DNA of 64,000 nucleotides from Neobacillus cucumis (GCF_023715505.1 NZ_JAMBOH010000019.1:37062-101061); one strand, 5' to 3'; positions 20,081 to 30,673 are shown, counted from the first letter of the stretch. Program-made: numbers and translations. The notes: a model not told the origin generated them from the letters alone.

Positions 20081-21568
20081 CTATTCAATTACTAATGTCA
20101 CAACAGACATTGCTGGAAGCTTGATAGCCAATTTATTATTTTCAAGAGTTACACCAGTGAATTCAACTGGTTTAACTACATCCGGCTGTTCAAATGTGTT
20201 ATGAGCATTCATCGTGTCCGCAGTGATAATGGTGCCTGACACCTTTGTATTTGCTGCATTAATTCCGCGTAGGTCTAAATCTAATTCAACCCCGTTTTGG
20301 TGATCGATATTACATAAGCTTACATGGATTTTGCCTTCTGCATTTTTCGATGCAGATACTGTTACCTGCGGCAAGGTTTCGCCATTATACTCATAAGTTC
20401 CAAATGAAGAATCAACAGCTAAAACTTCTGCATCCTGGTGAACCTTGTACATATCAAATACATGATACGTTGGTGTAAGAATCATCTTCTCGCCTTCAGT
20501 CAAAATCATAGCTTGCAGTACGTTAACCGTTTGTGCAATGTTTGTCATTTGAACACGATCTGCGTGGTTGTGGAAGATGTTAAAGTGTAAGCCAGCCACT
20601 AATGCATCACGAATCGTATTTTGCTGGTATAAGAATCCAGGGTTTGTACCTGGCTCAACGTCAAACCAAGTACCCCACTCATCAATGATCATGCCAATGC
20701 GCTTTTGTGGATCATACTTATCCATAATCGTGCTGTGTTTAGTAATTAACTCATCCATATGAAGAGCTTTTTTCATGGTAATAAACCATTCGTCTTCTGG
20801 GAAATCAATGGCAGAACCTTTCCCTAACCAGAAGTCTCCTGGAATGGTGTAATAGTGAAGGCTTAGGCCATCCATTAACCAGTGGGCATTTTTCATTAAC
20901 ACTTCTGTCCAGTTATAATCATCGACATTCGCGCCGCCGGCAATTTTATAAACTTTGTTATTTCCATAGTTTCTTACATAGGTTTGGTATCTGCGATATA
21001 GATCAGCATAATATTCAGGGCGCATGTTTCCGCCGCAGCCCCAGTTCTCGTTACCAACACCAAAATACTTTAATTTCCATGGCTCTTCACGGCCATTTTC
21101 ACGGCGCCAGTTGGCCATTGGTGATTCGCCTTCAAAGGTCATGTATTCAACCCACTCTGACATTTCTTGAACCGTTCCGCTGCCAACGTTTCCGCAAATA
21201 TATGGCTCACACTCTAGTAATTCACATAGAAGCATAAATTCGTGTGTACCAAAATGGTTGTTTTCTACAACACCGCCCCAATGGGTATTAACCATGCGTT
21301 TGCGGTTTTCCTTAGGACCAATGCCATCTTTCCAGTGATATTCATCGGCAAAACAGCCGCCCGGCCAGCGAAGGACTGGTACTTTGATGTTTTTTAATGC
21401 TACTAAAACGTCATTCCGAATTCCTTTTGTATTTGGAATTGAAGAATCCTCACCAACCCAAATTCCTTCATATATGCATCTTCCAAGGTGCTCTGCAAAA
21501 TGACCATAGATATTTTTATTGATTTTTCCTTTTTGGATATCTGCATTGATAATTACATTATTAGCCAC
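20081..21568 (-). CDS. abf2: Alpha-N-arabinofuranosidase, GH51 (Abf2/XsaA type)
   Basis: A 495-residue GH51 enzyme, of the subgroup of B. subtilis Abf2. Acid/base Glu174 is in [12 protein letters not shown] and nucleophile Glu297 in [29 protein letters not shown] is typical. It acts on cytoplasmic arabino-oligosaccharides, probably with linkage preferences differing from AbfA. The frame is open to 21610, but GTG 21568, after TGGAGGCG, gives the family-typical start [10 protein letters not shown]. It lies 62 bases downstream of tkt, likely in the araD-araA-tkt transcript, with the GC-rich repeat right after its stop. Confidence 0.95.
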   Translation of the reverse strand: MANNVIINADIQKGKINKNIYGHFAEHLGRCIYEGIWVGEDSSIPNTKGIRNDVLVALKNIKVPVLRWPGGCFADEYHWKDGIGPKENRKRMVNTHWGGVVENNHFGTHEFMLLCELLECEPYICGNVGSGTVQEMSEWVEYMTFEGESPMANWRRENGREEPWKLKYFGVGNENWGCGGNMRPEYYADLYRRYQTYVRNYGNNKVYKIAGGANVDDYNWTEVLMKNAHWLMDGLSLHYYTIPGDFWLGKGSAIDFPEDEWFITMKKALHMDELITKHSTIMDKYDPQKRIGMIIDEWGTWFDVEPGTNPGFLYQQNTIRDALVAGLHFNIFHNHADRVQMTNIAQTVNVLQAMILTEGEKMILTPTYHVFDMYKVHQDAEVLAVDSSFGTYEYNGETLPQVTVSASKNAEGKIHVSLCNIDHQNGVELDLDLRGINAANTKVSGTIITADTMNAHNTFEQPDVVKPVEFTGVTLENNKLAIKLPAMSVVTLVIE

Positions 21569-21630
21569 CAAAAAACGCCTCCATTTTTGAGTTATTAGTA
21601 TTAAAAGCAACCATGTTAACTACTCTTTTT

Positions 21631-23649
21631 TTATAGACGGTCTTTTATCTTCGTAATGATGCTCTCTGGTGTAAATCCGTATTCTTTAGCAATCTTATCC
21701 CCTGGTGCAGATGCGCCAAATGTACGAATTCCAATGACAAGTCCTTCTCTGCCGACATATTGTGCCCAGCCTTGTGGTGAAGCTAATTCAATCGCCACGT
21801 TAAGTTTAATGTCATTTCTAAGGATAGATGCTTGGTATTCAGGAGTTTGCTGATCAAATAGTTCCCATGACGGCATGCTGATAACACGTGTACTGATTCC
21901 TTCCTTTTCCAGACCAGTTTTAACATCTAGGGCAAGATTTAATTCAGAACCAGTGGCAATCAGTTGAACAACAGGTGTTTCAGCTGTTGTACAGTCAGCC
22001 GCAATATATGCACCTTTAGTTACTAGATCATTTGCCGTAGCAGCATCCGTGTTAACAGTCAGATTTTGTCTAGTTAAAACTAGCGCTACAGGACCATTTT
22101 GATTTGTTACAGCATATTTCCAAGCTGCTGCTGTTTCGTTAGCATCCGCTGGGCGTATCACGGTTACATTTGGAATGCCGCGCAGAGCAGATAATTGTTC
22201 AATTGGCTCATGTGTTGGTCCATCTTCACCGACAAAAATGCTATCATGAGTAAACACGTAAACAACTGGTAAATTCATTAGTGCCGATAATCTGATAGCC
22301 GGACGAAGATAATCAGAGAACACAAAGAAAGTCGAACCAAACGGTTTAACGCCGCCGTGAAGGGCCATACCATTTACGACGCCACCCATGGCAAACTCGC
22401 GTACTCCATAATAGACGTTTCGTCCTTCATAAGAGCCTTTTGCGAATCTGCCTAGGTCTTTCATATGTGTCATGGTTGAAGATTCAAGGTCAGCAGAGCC
22501 CCCAATTAAATTAGGAATTTTTCTAGCAAGTGCGTTTAGCACTTGTCCTGAAGCCACTCGAGTGGAAATGGTTGTGCCTTTCTCATAGACAGGTACTTCC
22601 TGATCCCAATCTTGTGGAAGTTCGCCATTAACCTCCCTTTCAAGGCGTTCACCCAATGCAGGGAACGCTTGCTTATACTTACTAAACAATTGGTCCCATT
22701 GCTGATTCGCTTGTATTCCTTTGGTTTTAACTTCGCTCCAATATTCCTTTACTTCTTCTGGAACATAGAAGTCTTCTTGCGGCCAGCCGTAAAATTCTTT
22801 TGTTAATTTTACTTCCTCTGCACCAAGCGGTGAACCATGTGTACCTTGATGTCCACCTTTTCCGCCTTTGTTCGGGCTTCCGTAGCCAAGAGTTGTTTTC
22901 ACTTCAATTAAAGTAGGTTTGTTTAACTCTTTCTTTGCCTCAACAAGAGCCTCTTCAATAGCCGCTAAATTATTTTCTTCTTCCACTCGAAGGACTTGCC
23001 AGCCATAAGCTTCAAAACGTTGGGCCACATTTTCAGAGAATGAAAGATTTGCTTCCCCATCAAGGGTTATATTGTTAGAATCATAGATTAAAATTAATTT
23101 GCCTAATTGCAGGTGGCCGGCTAATGAAGCTGCCTCAGCAGAAACACCTTCCATTAAGTCGCCATCACCGCAAATTGCATATGTATAATGGTCAATAAGC
23201 GGGAAGTTTTCACGATTATATACGGAAGATAAATGCGCTTCAGCCATCGCCATTCCGACACCCATGGCAACACCTTGGCCTAAAGGTCCAGTCGTTGCAT
23301 CTACACCTGCTGTATGCCCAAACTCAGGATGTCCTGGGGTTTTGCTTCCCCATTGTCTAAACTGTTTTAAATCCTCGAGTGACACGTCATATCCACTCAA
23401 ATGCAATAAGCTATATAACAACATCGATCCATGTCCTGCAGAAAGAACGAAGCGGTCACGATTAAACCACGTTGGGTTTGCAGGGTTATGATTCAAGACT
23501 TTTGACCATAAAACATGACCGGCAGGCGCCATTCCCATTGGCATCCCTGGATGACCAGATTTTGCTTTTTCGATTGCATCAATCGCCAGTGTTCTAATGG
23601 TATTGACTGTAAGCTGTTCGACTTGCAATTTATCAACTGTTTGACTCAA
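21631..23649 (-). CDS. tkt: Transketolase
   Basis: A 672-residue thiamine diphosphate enzyme transferring C2 units between sugar phosphates, linking D-xylulose 5-phosphate from arabinose to glycolysis. Motifs: the ThDP-binding [18 protein letters not shown] with [24 protein letters not shown] at the N-terminus, and [18 protein letters not shown] in the pyrimidine domain. Length is full. The start seems to be TTG (23649) after GGGGAGATG. It is placed between araA and abf2, so this is likely a pentose-dedicated copy in addition to a housekeeping one elsewhere (inference). A hairpin separates it from araA. Confidence 0.95.
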   Translation of the reverse strand: MSQTVDKLQVEQLTVNTIRTLAIDAIEKAKSGHPGMPMGMAPAGHVLWSKVLNHNPANPTWFNRDRFVLSAGHGSMLLYSLLHLSGYDVSLEDLKQFRQWGSKTPGHPEFGHTAGVDATTGPLGQGVAMGVGMAMAEAHLSSVYNRENFPLIDHYTYAICGDGDLMEGVSAEAASLAGHLQLGKLILIYDSNNITLDGEANLSFSENVAQRFEAYGWQVLRVEEENNLAAIEEALVEAKKELNKPTLIEVKTTLGYGSPNKGGKGGHQGTHGSPLGAEEVKLTKEFYGWPQEDFYVPEEVKEYWSEVKTKGIQANQQWDQLFSKYKQAFPALGERLEREVNGELPQDWDQEVPVYEKGTTISTRVASGQVLNALARKIPNLIGGSADLESSTMTHMKDLGRFAKGSYEGRNVYYGVREFAMGGVVNGMALHGGVKPFGSTFFVFSDYLRPAIRLSALMNLPVVYVFTHDSIFVGEDGPTHEPIEQLSALRGIPNVTVIRPADANETAAAWKYAVTNQNGPVALVLTRQNLTVNTDAATANDLVTKGAYIAADCTTAETPVVQLIATGSELNLALDVKTGLEKEGISTRVISMPSWELFDQQTPEYQASILRNDIKLNVAIELASPQGWAQYVGREGLVIGIRTFGASAPGDKIAKEYGFTPESIITKIKDRL

Positions 23650-23694
23650 AAGGCATCTCCCCTTTATAACAATAGAAATAAGTGTAAACTTAAC

Positions 23695-23730
23695 ATCAGG
23701 GCTATTATTTTCTAATAGCCCTGATTTTTT
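23695..23730 (+). terminator. Strong hairpin in the araA-tkt gap with T-tract on the plus strand
   Basis: Stem ATCAGGGCTATTA / TAATAGCCCTGAT (13 bp, loop TTTTC) followed on the plus strand by TTTTTT. On the minus strand, where both neighbours are transcribed, there is no good T-tract, so it may act as an mRNA-stabilising or processing hairpin rather than a terminator. Confidence 0.6.
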
Positions 23731-23756
23731 AATTAAGTAGTTTTAAACCTTTTTAA

Positions 23757-25244
23757 TTAACGAAAGATAACGTCGTTCCAGCGAATTTCGTTATTGAATG
23801 CATGAGTGTTTGTATCATTATTAATTACTAGGAATTCAATTCCAGCTAGTTCAGCAAAATCTCTAAGCTGTTCAGTTGTTACCTTATATGAGAAGCCTGT
23901 GTGGTGGGCTCCGCCAGCTTGGATCCAGTTCTCAACCGCTTGACTTAAAGATGGCTGAGTCTTCCATAATACGCGTGCAACAGGAAGCTTTGGCATATCC
24001 TTTTCTAGCTTTACCGCATCCACTTCATTCACAAGTAGACGGAAACGATGTCCAAGGTCCACGATGGTTGCATTCAATGCTGAGCAGCCGCCTTTTCCAT
24101 CAAATACAATTCGTGCAGGGTCCTCTTTACCGCCGATTCCAAGTGGATGAACCTCTATTTTCGGACGAGTGGCAGAGATGGTTGGGCAAACTTCAAGCAT
24201 GTGAGAACCAAGAACCATTTCATTCCCTGGCTCAAAATGATACGTATAATCTTCCATGAAGGATGTTCCTTCATTACCTGCAATAATTTTCATTAATCTA
24301 ACAAGTGCTGCTGTTTTCCAGTCACCTTCACCAGCAAAACCATAGCCTTGTTCCATTAAACGCTGTACCGCTAGACCAGGAAGCTGACGCATACCATGTA
24401 AATCTTCAAAAGTAGTTGTGAATGCAGTGTAGCCGCCTTCAGTTAAGAATGCTTTCATACCAAGTTCAATTCTAGCTTGATAACGGATGGAATCACGAAC
24501 TAGACCATCTGTAAGTCCTTCTGGAGTAATATCATATTGCTCCTCATATTCAGCCATTAACTGGTCAATTTCTAGTTCTGTTACATCATTCATGCGTTGA
24601 ACGAGGTCACCCACTCCGTAACCGTTGACTGTCCAGCCAAACTTGATTTGTGCTTCAACCTTATCACCCTCTGTTACTGCTACTTGGCGCATATTATCAC
24701 CAAATCTTGCAACCTTAAGGTTCTTGCTTTCCTCAAATGCTGCTGCTGTTCTCATCCAGCTGCCAACTCGTTCTCTAACTTCTGAGTTTTCCCAATGACC
24801 AACAACAACTTTACGCTTTACTTTCATGCGCGCTGCGATGAATCCATGTTCACGGTCACCATGGGCCGCTTGATTCAAGTTCATGAAATCCATATCGATT
24901 GAATCCCAAGGGATATCACGGTTAAATTGTGTAGCTAAATGTAGATAAGGCTTTTGAAGAGAAGAAAGGCCGGCAATCCACATTTTTGATGGTGAGAATG
25001 TGTGCATCCACGTAATGATACCAGCACAATTTTCATCCGCATTTGCTTCGAGGATCAATTTGCGGATCGAATCTGAATCCTTTACGACGGATTTAAAAAT
25101 TAATTTATAAGAAACAGCCGGATCATTATCTAATCCGTTTACAATTGTTTTTGAGTTTTCTTCTACTTGGCGAAGTACATCTTCTCCGTATAATAATTGA
25201 CTTCCTGTTACAAACCAGAATTCATAGGCTTTTGTAGATAACAT
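23757..25244 (-). CDS. araA: L-arabinose isomerase
   Basis: A 495-residue cytoplasmic enzyme converting L-arabinose to L-ribulose, Mn2+-dependent in the family. It matches AraA over its full length. Recognisable stretches include EFWFVTGSQLLYGEDVLRQV at the N-terminus, the metal-site region FTTTFEDLHGMRQLPGLAVQ, and HMLEVCPTIS with the later His in NEVDAVKLEKDMPKLPVARV-WKTQPS. Start ATG 25244 follows TTAGGAGG. It lies 110 bases downstream of araD; the gap holds half-site matches to the AraR box at about 25288-25320. It is followed by a hairpin and tkt. Confidence 0.97.
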   Translation of the reverse strand: MLSTKAYEFWFVTGSQLLYGEDVLRQVEENSKTIVNGLDNDPAVSYKLIFKSVVKDSDSIRKLILEANADENCAGIITWMHTFSPSKMWIAGLSSLQKPYLHLATQFNRDIPWDSIDMDFMNLNQAAHGDREHGFIAARMKVKRKVVVGHWENSEVRERVGSWMRTAAAFEESKNLKVARFGDNMRQVAVTEGDKVEAQIKFGWTVNGYGVGDLVQRMNDVTELEIDQLMAEYEEQYDITPEGLTDGLVRDSIRYQARIELGMKAFLTEGGYTAFTTTFEDLHGMRQLPGLAVQRLMEQGYGFAGEGDWKTAALVRLMKIIAGNEGTSFMEDYTYHFEPGNEMVLGSHMLEVCPTISATRPKIEVHPLGIGGKEDPARIVFDGKGGCSALNATIVDLGHRFRLLVNEVDAVKLEKDMPKLPVARVLWKTQPSLSQAVENWIQAGGAHHTGFSYKVTTEQLRDFAELAGIEFLVINNDTNTHAFNNEIRWNDVIFR

Positions 25245-25354
25245 TTTAGTTCCTCCTAAGGTAGAAAATATTATAGTAATTTATTAAATTTGTACTCTTC
25301 AACCAGTCATCCGTACAAGTTATCTCGGATTACGGCATTTAGTAATCTATTAGA

Positions 25355-26050
25355 CTACTTCTGTCCGTAATATGCGTTAGCACCATGCTTACGAAGATAA
25401 TGTTTATCAAGCAAGAATTGGTCGATCGGCTTTATTTGCGGGTTAAGCGTAAATGTGTTTAACGCCATTTTGGCCACTTCTTCTAAAACAACTGCATTGT
25501 GAACCGCTTGGTTGGCATTTTTCCCCCAGCTAAATGGAGCATGTCCTGATAGTAAAACGCCCGGCATGGCCACAGGGTCATATCCTTCTTTTTCAAAGGT
25601 TTCAATAATGACATTTCCTGTCTCAAGCTCATAGCCACGATCAATTTCCTCCTGGGTAAGGGTACGTGTACAAGGAATTTCTCCGTAAAAATAATCCGCA
25701 TGTGTCGTCCCAAGTGCTGGAATTGGAAGTCCAGCTTGAGCCCAGCTCGTTGCACCCGGTGAGTGAGTATGAACAATTCCGCCGATTTGCGGGAATGCCC
25801 GATATAATGCGAGGTGTGTTGGTGTATCGGAAGAAGGTCTTAAGCTTCCTTCCATGATGTTTCCATCTAAATTTAATACAACAAGGTCATCGATTTTCAA
25901 CTCATCGTAAGGTACACCACTTGGTTTAATAACGACAAGGCCTGTTTCACGGTCAATTCCGCTCACATTTCCCCAAGTAAACGTAACTAAACCATGTTCT
26001 GGAAGCGCTAAGTTAGCTTCCAGAACTTCTCTTTTCAAACGTTCTAACAT
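25355..26050 (-). CDS. araD: L-ribulose-5-phosphate 4-epimerase
   Basis: A 231-residue class II aldolase-fold enzyme producing D-xylulose 5-phosphate. The zinc ligands are His94 and His96 in [11 protein letters not shown] and His170 in [11 protein letters not shown]. The N-terminal [19 protein letters not shown] and the Asp in [10 protein letters not shown] bind the phosphate and take part in catalysis. Start ATG 26050 follows AAGGAGGAAG. Its control region (26077-26287) contains a cre-like site, AraR boxes and a sigma-A promoter, so it appears to open the araD-araA-tkt-abf2 transcript. Confidence 0.97.
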   Translation of the reverse strand: MLERLKREVLEANLALPEHGLVTFTWGNVSGIDRETGLVVIKPSGVPYDELKIDDLVVLNLDGNIMEGSLRPSSDTPTHLALYRAFPQIGGIVHTHSPGATSWAQAGLPIPALGTTHADYFYGEIPCTRTLTQEEIDRGYELETGNVIIETFEKEGYDPVAMPGVLLSGHAPFSWGKNANQAVHNAVVLEEVAKMALNTFTLNPQIKPIDQFLLDKHYLRKHGANAYYGQK

Positions 26051-26076
26051 ACGGTTTCTTCCTCCTTATTCTCTAA

Positions 26077-26093
26077 TAAGAATACGTTTACAA
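26077..26093 (-). promoter_or_regulatory. cre-like CcpA site in the araD leader
   Basis: Read on the minus strand, TTGTAAACGTATTCTTA fits the CcpA consensus with a single mismatch (T for A near the right end). It lies within the transcribed leader of araD, suggesting a road-block type of catabolite repression. Confidence 0.6.
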
Positions 26094-26162
26094 ATCTAAT
26101 AAAATTTTTTTAATCTAAAAATGATTAATAGCTTTAATTCAGTCATTCTATAAAAATAAATT

Positions 26163-26179
26163 TAATATACGTACAAGAT
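26163..26179. promoter_or_regulatory. AraR box, partial match
   Basis: TAATATACGTACAAGAT has the right half CGTACAA of the AraR operator ATTTGTACGTACAAAT. A further half site, CCTACAAGT, is at 26211-26219. Centres are about 41 and 32 bases from each other and from the box at 26236, close to whole helical turns. Confidence 0.4.
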
Positions 26180-26235
26180 ATTTAATAAGGGTGACAACTT
26201 ATCAGTAATTCCTACAAGTCAATCAAACAACTTTA

Positions 26236-26251
26236 ACTTGTACGTATAACC
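26236..26251. promoter_or_regulatory. AraR operator at the araD promoter
   Basis: ACTTGTACGTATAACC matches the AraR consensus almost throughout. It lies just downstream of the -10 hexamer at 26260-26265, so a bound repressor would cover the transcription start. Confidence 0.75.
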
Positions 26252-26259
26252 TTGATTAG

Positions 26260-26287
26260 ATTTTACCATTTATCTGTTTTTTTTCAA
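26260..26287 (-). promoter_or_regulatory. Sigma-A promoter of araD-araA-tkt
   Basis: On the minus strand -35 TTGAAA (26282-26287), 16-base spacer and -10 TAAAAT (26260-26265). The arrangement, spacer and following AraR box are nearly identical to the promoter at 28077-28104. Confidence 0.7.
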
Positions 26288-26323
26288 TGGTATTTTAATA
26301 ATTAATTTACGTTTTTTTTATAT

Positions 26324-27922
26324 TTACTTTAGATTGGTTATTGCTGCTCTTTCGATTGCAAGTCCGTTGGTATAACGCTTCATAAACTGCTCAAATCCCT
26401 CAACATCCTTTGGAACTGGAGAAACAGTCGTACCGGCTCTTTCTGAAAATACATTGTGGCTTAAATACTCTTCCAACGTTTCATTATTGCATTTGTTTAT
26501 CATATAAGATGCAAGCAGCGCGATCCCCCATGCACCGCCCTCTCCTGCAGTTTCCATAACGGAAACAGGAACATTTAAAGCAGCAGCCATGATATTCTGC
26601 CCAACACCTTTTGTCTTAAACAGGCCGCCATGACCTAGGATTACATCTAGTTCCACTTCTTCTTGTTTAAGAAGAATATCCATACCAATCTTCAGCGCGC
26701 CCAATGCTGTATATAAATGTACACGCATGAAATTAGCCAGGTTGAAATTGCTATCAGATGAACGGACAAATAATGGACGACCTTCTTCAAAGTGGGTAAT
26801 GTGTTCACCGGAGAGATAACCATATGCAAGTAAGCCGCCGCAATCCGGATCCCCTTGAAGGGCCAAATTATATAGAGTTCCATACAATTTATTCATGTCA
26901 ACATCTATACCCATTGCTTTTGAAAATTCGTCAAACAATCCGACCCATGCATTCAGGTCCGAAGAACAGTTGTTGGAATGAGCCATCGCTACCAGATTAC
27001 CTGTAGGTGTCGTAACAAGGTCGATCTCGGAATAAACTTTGGACAGTTCTTTTTCCAATACAACCATTGCAAATACAGAAGTTCCGGCTGAGACATTACC
27101 TGTACGCTTTGCTACACTGTTTGTCGCAACCATACCTGTTCCAGCATCACCTTCCGGCGGACAAAGTGGAATACCAGCCATTAGCTCTCCGGTAACATCC
27201 AGAAGCTTCGCTCCTTCTTCTGTAAGTACACCAGCGTTTTCACCCGCTACTAAAACTATTGGCATAATATCTTCAAGTTTCCAAGACAGATTATGAGGTG
27301 CAATCAATTCATTGAATTGTTTGATCATGGTCTGATTAAAGTTCTTCGTATTCAAGTCAATTGGAAATACACCGGATGCTTCCCCAACTCCCAGCACCTT
27401 TTCGCCTGTCAGTTTCCAATGGATATAGCCAGCTAGGGTTGTCTGGAAGCTAATGTCAGCAACATGTTCTTCCTGATTCAAAATCGCTTGATACAGATGC
27501 GCAATACTCCATCTTTGAGGAATATGGTAGTTAAATAGTTCTGTCAGTATTTTCGAAGCCTGTTCGGTAATATTGTTTCGCCAGGTTCGAAAAGGCACCA
27601 GTAGCTCTCCATCCTTGTCGAAAGCCATATAGCCGTGCATCATCGCACTAAAGCCGATTGCCCCTACTGTTTTTAGGGTAACTCCATATTGCTGTTTCAC
27701 ATCCTCAGCCATTTTTTGATAGCTGTCTTGTATACCCTTCCAAATATCCTCAACACTATAAGTCCAAATATTGTTCACATAGCTATTTTCCCAGTCATGG
27801 CTGCCAGATGCGATGGGTGCATTATCTTCTCCAATGAGAACTGCTTTGATTCGGGTTGAACCAAGTTCAATACCGAGTACTGTCTTGCCAGTTTGAATAG
27901 CATTTTTCACATCAAAACGCAT
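26324..27922 (-). CDS. FGGY-family carbohydrate kinase, likely L-ribulokinase
   Basis: A 532-residue FGGY kinase. The N-terminal phosphate-binding motif is [15 protein letters not shown]. The C-terminal domain carries [20 protein letters not shown] and [16 protein letters not shown]. Position next to araD and araA, with an AraR-controlled promoter, argues that it phosphorylates L-ribulose and fills the araB role. The sequence does not look like classical B. subtilis AraB (about 560 residues, starting near GVDFGTLSGRAV), but like the alternative FGGY branch found in some Firmicutes and actinobacteria (recollection). Start ATG 27922 follows GGGGGAAATT. It is separated from araD by its own intergenic promoter. 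Confidence 0.8.
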   Translation of the reverse strand: MRFDVKNAIQTGKTVLGIELGSTRIKAVLIGEDNAPIASGSHDWENSYVNNIWTYSVEDIWKGIQDSYQKMAEDVKQQYGVTLKTVGAIGFSAMMHGYMAFDKDGELLVPFRTWRNNITEQASKILTELFNYHIPQRWSIAHLYQAILNQEEHVADISFQTTLAGYIHWKLTGEKVLGVGEASGVFPIDLNTKNFNQTMIKQFNELIAPHNLSWKLEDIMPIVLVAGENAGVLTEEGAKLLDVTGELMAGIPLCPPEGDAGTGMVATNSVAKRTGNVSAGTSVFAMVVLEKELSKVYSEIDLVTTPTGNLVAMAHSNNCSSDLNAWVGLFDEFSKAMGIDVDMNKLYGTLYNLALQGDPDCGGLLAYGYLSGEHITHFEEGRPLFVRSSDSNFNLANFMRVHLYTALGALKIGMDILLKQEEVELDVILGHGGLFKTKGVGQNIMAAALNVPVSVMETAGEGGAWGIALLASYMINKCNNETLEEYLSHNVFSERAGTTVSPVPKDVEGFEQFMKRYTNGLAIERAAITNLK

Positions 27923-28052
27923 GTAATTTCCCCCCTAATTTATAGAAACTTCTTTAATTTGGTTGATAGATATTATCCAGTTCATTTGAAAAATCAGTAT
28001 TGCTGTCTTGATAACATTATTGGTTATCCTTACAACTCACTTAAGTATCAAA

Positions 28053-28068
28053 ACTTGTACGTATAACT
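28053..28068. promoter_or_regulatory. AraR operator at the kinase promoter
   Basis: ACTTGTACGTATAACT is an almost complete AraR box just downstream of the -10 hexamer at 28077-28082. A weaker half site CTTACAACT lies near 28029-28037, its centre 31 bases away. Confidence 0.75.
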
Positions 28069-28076
28069 CAATTTAA

Positions 28077-28104
28077 ATTTTACCATCTAAGAATTTTTTT
28101 TCAA
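28077..28104 (-). promoter_or_regulatory. Sigma-A promoter of the FGGY kinase gene
   Basis: On the minus strand -35 TTGAAA (28099-28104), 16-base spacer and -10 TAAAAT (28077-28082), the same hexamers and spacing as the araD promoter. Confidence 0.7.
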
Positions 28105-28134
28105 TGCCTTTTTATATTAATTTAGTAGTTTGGA

Positions 28135-29601
28135 CTATTTATTCATTATTTTCTTTCCCCAAATAACGGTACCTTCTTGATTCATACCAGTGAAAACCAA
28201 AGTTCCCCTCCAGTTCTCCCAATCCCATGCGGGAAGAACTTTAACAGTAAAGTTCCAATAGTCCTTTGGAGCTACTCCAGGATCATAGATAGACAACAGT
28301 AATGTGTTTTGCCCGGTTAATTTCCAATAACTTTTCCCTTTGCCATCCTTAATTTTCCCATTACGTAATAATTGAAGATTGGTAGAAGCTTGCATTGAAT
28401 CATCAAAGCGATTGAAGACAATCCGCTGCCAGTTTCCTATTAGATTGGATTCCATCACTTTTTGCTCTTTCTCACCTGCATACCGTTCAGGTGAAACTAG
28501 CGGCCAGCCATCCTCGGTCCAAATAATTTTTCTTACATGTAAATGCGACCAATATTTATCCTCTCCGGCTCTGGCATTGTGAATAAGATAATAGTTTTCT
28601 CCATCTTGAAGTAATCCATTATGTCCTGTTCCCATCCATCCTGGATCTTTTCCGAAAGAATAAGGCGCTAAAATTTTACTTCCGGTATTAAAGGAGTCGT
28701 CGCCTGGGTCAATCATGTCCTTATGGTTATAGTCTAAAAATGGCCCTGTGATATTTTTAGAGCGGGCAACCCTCACATTATACGTATCTTCCAGCCAGTC
28801 ATAAGAAACAGTTAAATAATAGTAACCCGTTTTTTTGTTATAGATTATTTCTGGGCCTTCAATTCCAGCATTCATGTCCTTCCTTTGGGCAAGCAATGTT
28901 CCTTGATCATTAGGATTTACTAATTTACCGGTATTTTTATCGACCTTTGTAATAAAGATCCCACCAAAATAGGATCCATACACCATCCACGGCTGGCCAC
29001 TTTTATCAATGGTTATGTCTGGGTCGATCGCATTAACTGTATTTCCGTCGCCTTCTTTCGATTTAAAGACAGCTCCTTCATCCTTCCAAGGACCTTCAAT
29101 ATTGTCGCTCGTCGCTAGACCAATATAAGAATTCCTTTTCCCTACCTCAGAAACAGAATAATATAGATAGTATTTTCCATTCATTTGAATGACGTTTGGC
29201 GCCCAAAATGTTGTTCCATGCGTCCAATCCCACGCCTCTTCGGAAACTTGTTCAAACACACGGCCAACGAATTGCCAATGAATTAAATCCTTGGATTTCC
29301 TGATTTGGATCCCAGGAGTTGGCGGTGCCCCGACCATATAATCGGTAGAAAACACATAATACCAGCCATCCGCTTTAATAATGGCTCCATCATGGGTAAA
29401 ATTAGTCGTCCACTTCTTTTCATCATAAAGAACATCGGAGTTAACATTTTTAACTGGCGTTTTTGCCGGGGCTGAAGGCAGTTTTATTCCTGTAAAATCA
29501 TTTTCCTTTGGTTGGTAGTGTTTAAACCCAAAGATAGACGCTGGGATGATGATTACAGCTAACAACACACCAATCAGAATCACTTTAGTTTTTGTTTTCA
29601 T
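28135..29601 (-). CDS. Surface or secreted GH43 endo-alpha-1,5-L-arabinanase (Abn2-like)
   Basis: A 488-residue enzyme. Residues 1-27 hold a signal peptide or signal anchor (KVILIGVLLAVIIIPASIFGF) without a lipobox Cys. The GH43 propeller spans about 62-385, with Asp71 in FTHDGAI, Asp193 in NAIDPDITIDKSG and Glu248 in IEGPEIIYNK. The C-terminal barrel (about 400-488, NLIGNWQRIVFNRFDDS to GTVIWGKKIM) matches the extra domain of Abn2. It should release arabino-oligosaccharides for the AraNPQ importer encoded immediately upstream. Start ATG 29601 follows GGGAGAATA. A terminator lies between it and araQ, so expression may depend on readthrough or an unseen promoter. Confidence 0.9.
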   Translation of the reverse strand: MKTKTKVILIGVLLAVIIIPASIFGFKHYQPKENDFTGIKLPSAPAKTPVKNVNSDVLYDEKKWTTNFTHDGAIIKADGWYYVFSTDYMVGAPPTPGIQIRKSKDLIHWQFVGRVFEQVSEEAWDWTHGTTFWAPNVIQMNGKYYLYYSVSEVGKRNSYIGLATSDNIEGPWKDEGAVFKSKEGDGNTVNAIDPDITIDKSGQPWMVYGSYFGGIFITKVDKNTGKLVNPNDQGTLLAQRKDMNAGIEGPEIIYNKKTGYYYLTVSYDWLEDTYNVRVARSKNITGPFLDYNHKDMIDPGDDSFNTGSKILAPYSFGKDPGWMGTGHNGLLQDGENYYLIHNARAGEDKYWSHLHVRKIIWTEDGWPLVSPERYAGEKEQKVMESNLIGNWQRIVFNRFDDSMQASTNLQLLRNGKIKDGKGKSYWKLTGQNTLLLSIYDPGVAPKDYWNFTVKVLPAWDWENWRGTLVFTGMNQEGTVIWGKKIMNK

Positions 29602-29650
29602 TCATTATTCTCCCAATCTATGAAACGACACTAGTATTTTTTGATAAGAA

Positions 29651-29690
29651 AAGGCACTTATCAAAACAAGTGATAATAAGTGCCCTTACG
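29651..29690 (-). terminator. Terminator after araQ
   Basis: GGCACTTATCA (29653-29663) pairs with TGATAATAAGTGCC (29671-29684) with a small bulge; on the minus strand CCTTTTCTT follows. Confidence 0.7.
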
Positions 29691-29750
29691 TTTTCTTTCT
29701 ATTAAACTGTGAATGCCCATTATAAATGCACTAACAATAATTTAATTGGA

Positions 29751-30635
29751 TCAACCTTTTACACCGGAAATCGCAATTGATTCAATGATTTGTTTTTGGA
29801 AAATAATGAATACAATTAGCATTGGCAATAACGCTACCATAGATGCCGCCATAATTAGCGGGTAGTCACTTTGAATCGCGTATGATGCATTAAAGTTTGC
29901 AATAACTAGCTGCAACGTTTGTTTCTCTGGAGAGTTCAAATAAAGAATTGGACCTAAGTAATCATTCCAGATTCCCATGAACCAAAGGATTAACTGGGCA
30001 GCTACCGCTGGCTTGATTAATGGGAAGATAATCTTATAAAAGATTTGGAAATAAGAGCATCCATCAATTTTTGCCGCTTCGATGATTGAATTTGGAATGC
30101 TCGTTAGGAATTGCCGTAAAAAGAAAATCATAAATATGTTACCAAACAATCCAGGGATAATTAATGGTAACAGGCTATCAACCCAGCCAATTTTTGAAAA
30201 CATAATAAATTGCGGAATCATAAGAACTGGATATGGAATCATAACGGAAGCAAACAGCATGATGAAAATTTTATTCTTACCAGCGAAGTGTAACTTTGAA
30301 AAGGCAAACGCTGCTAAGCTGGATGTGAATGTTCCGATTACCGTAACTGTCACAGCTACAATTAAACTATTTCCGATACCAGATAAGAGCGGACCCATAT
30401 CCCAGATTTCGGCGTATTTACTAAAAGAAATTGTTTCAGGAATCCAAACTGGTGGTAAGGCAAAGACATCTTCTTTTGATTTAAGGGATGTGGAAAACAT
30501 CCATAATAACGGAGCTACCATGAAGATTGCTCCAATACTTAGTAAGGCAAAAACAAATATATTGGTAATTCTATTTTTCTTTTTTTCAGACATGGGTTCT
30601 GCTTTAACCGTCTTTTTTGCCATTGCAACTTCCAT
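29751..30635 (-). CDS. araQ: Arabino-oligosaccharide ABC permease AraQ
   Basis: A 294-residue MalG-type permease with six membrane segments after a charged N-terminus. The EAA loop IIEAAKIDGCSYFQIFYKIIFP contacts the ATPase, and the typical C-terminus is QKQIIESIAISGVKG. It forms the channel with AraP (30674-31564). In B. subtilis AraNPQ imports arabino-oligosaccharides and is powered by the shared ATPase MsmX; no ATPase is encoded in this window. Start ATG 30635 follows AAAGGGG. The gene order araN-araP-araQ and the AraR boxes upstream support the assignment. Confidence 0.9.
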   Translation of the reverse strand: MEVAMAKKTVKAEPMSEKKKNRITNIFVFALLSIGAIFMVAPLLWMFSTSLKSKEDVFALPPVWIPETISFSKYAEIWDMGPLLSGIGNSLIVAVTVTVIGTFTSSLAAFAFSKLHFAGKNKIFIMLFASVMIPYPVLMIPQFIMFSKIGWVDSLLPLIIPGLFGNIFMIFFLRQFLTSIPNSIIEAAKIDGCSYFQIFYKIIFPLIKPAVAAQLILWFMGIWNDYLGPILYLNSPEKQTLQLVIANFNASYAIQSDYPLIMAASMVALLPMLIVFIIFQKQIIESIAISGVKG

Positions 30636-30673
30636 TTTTCAAGCCCCTTTCTATAACACTTTTATTCTCGTTC

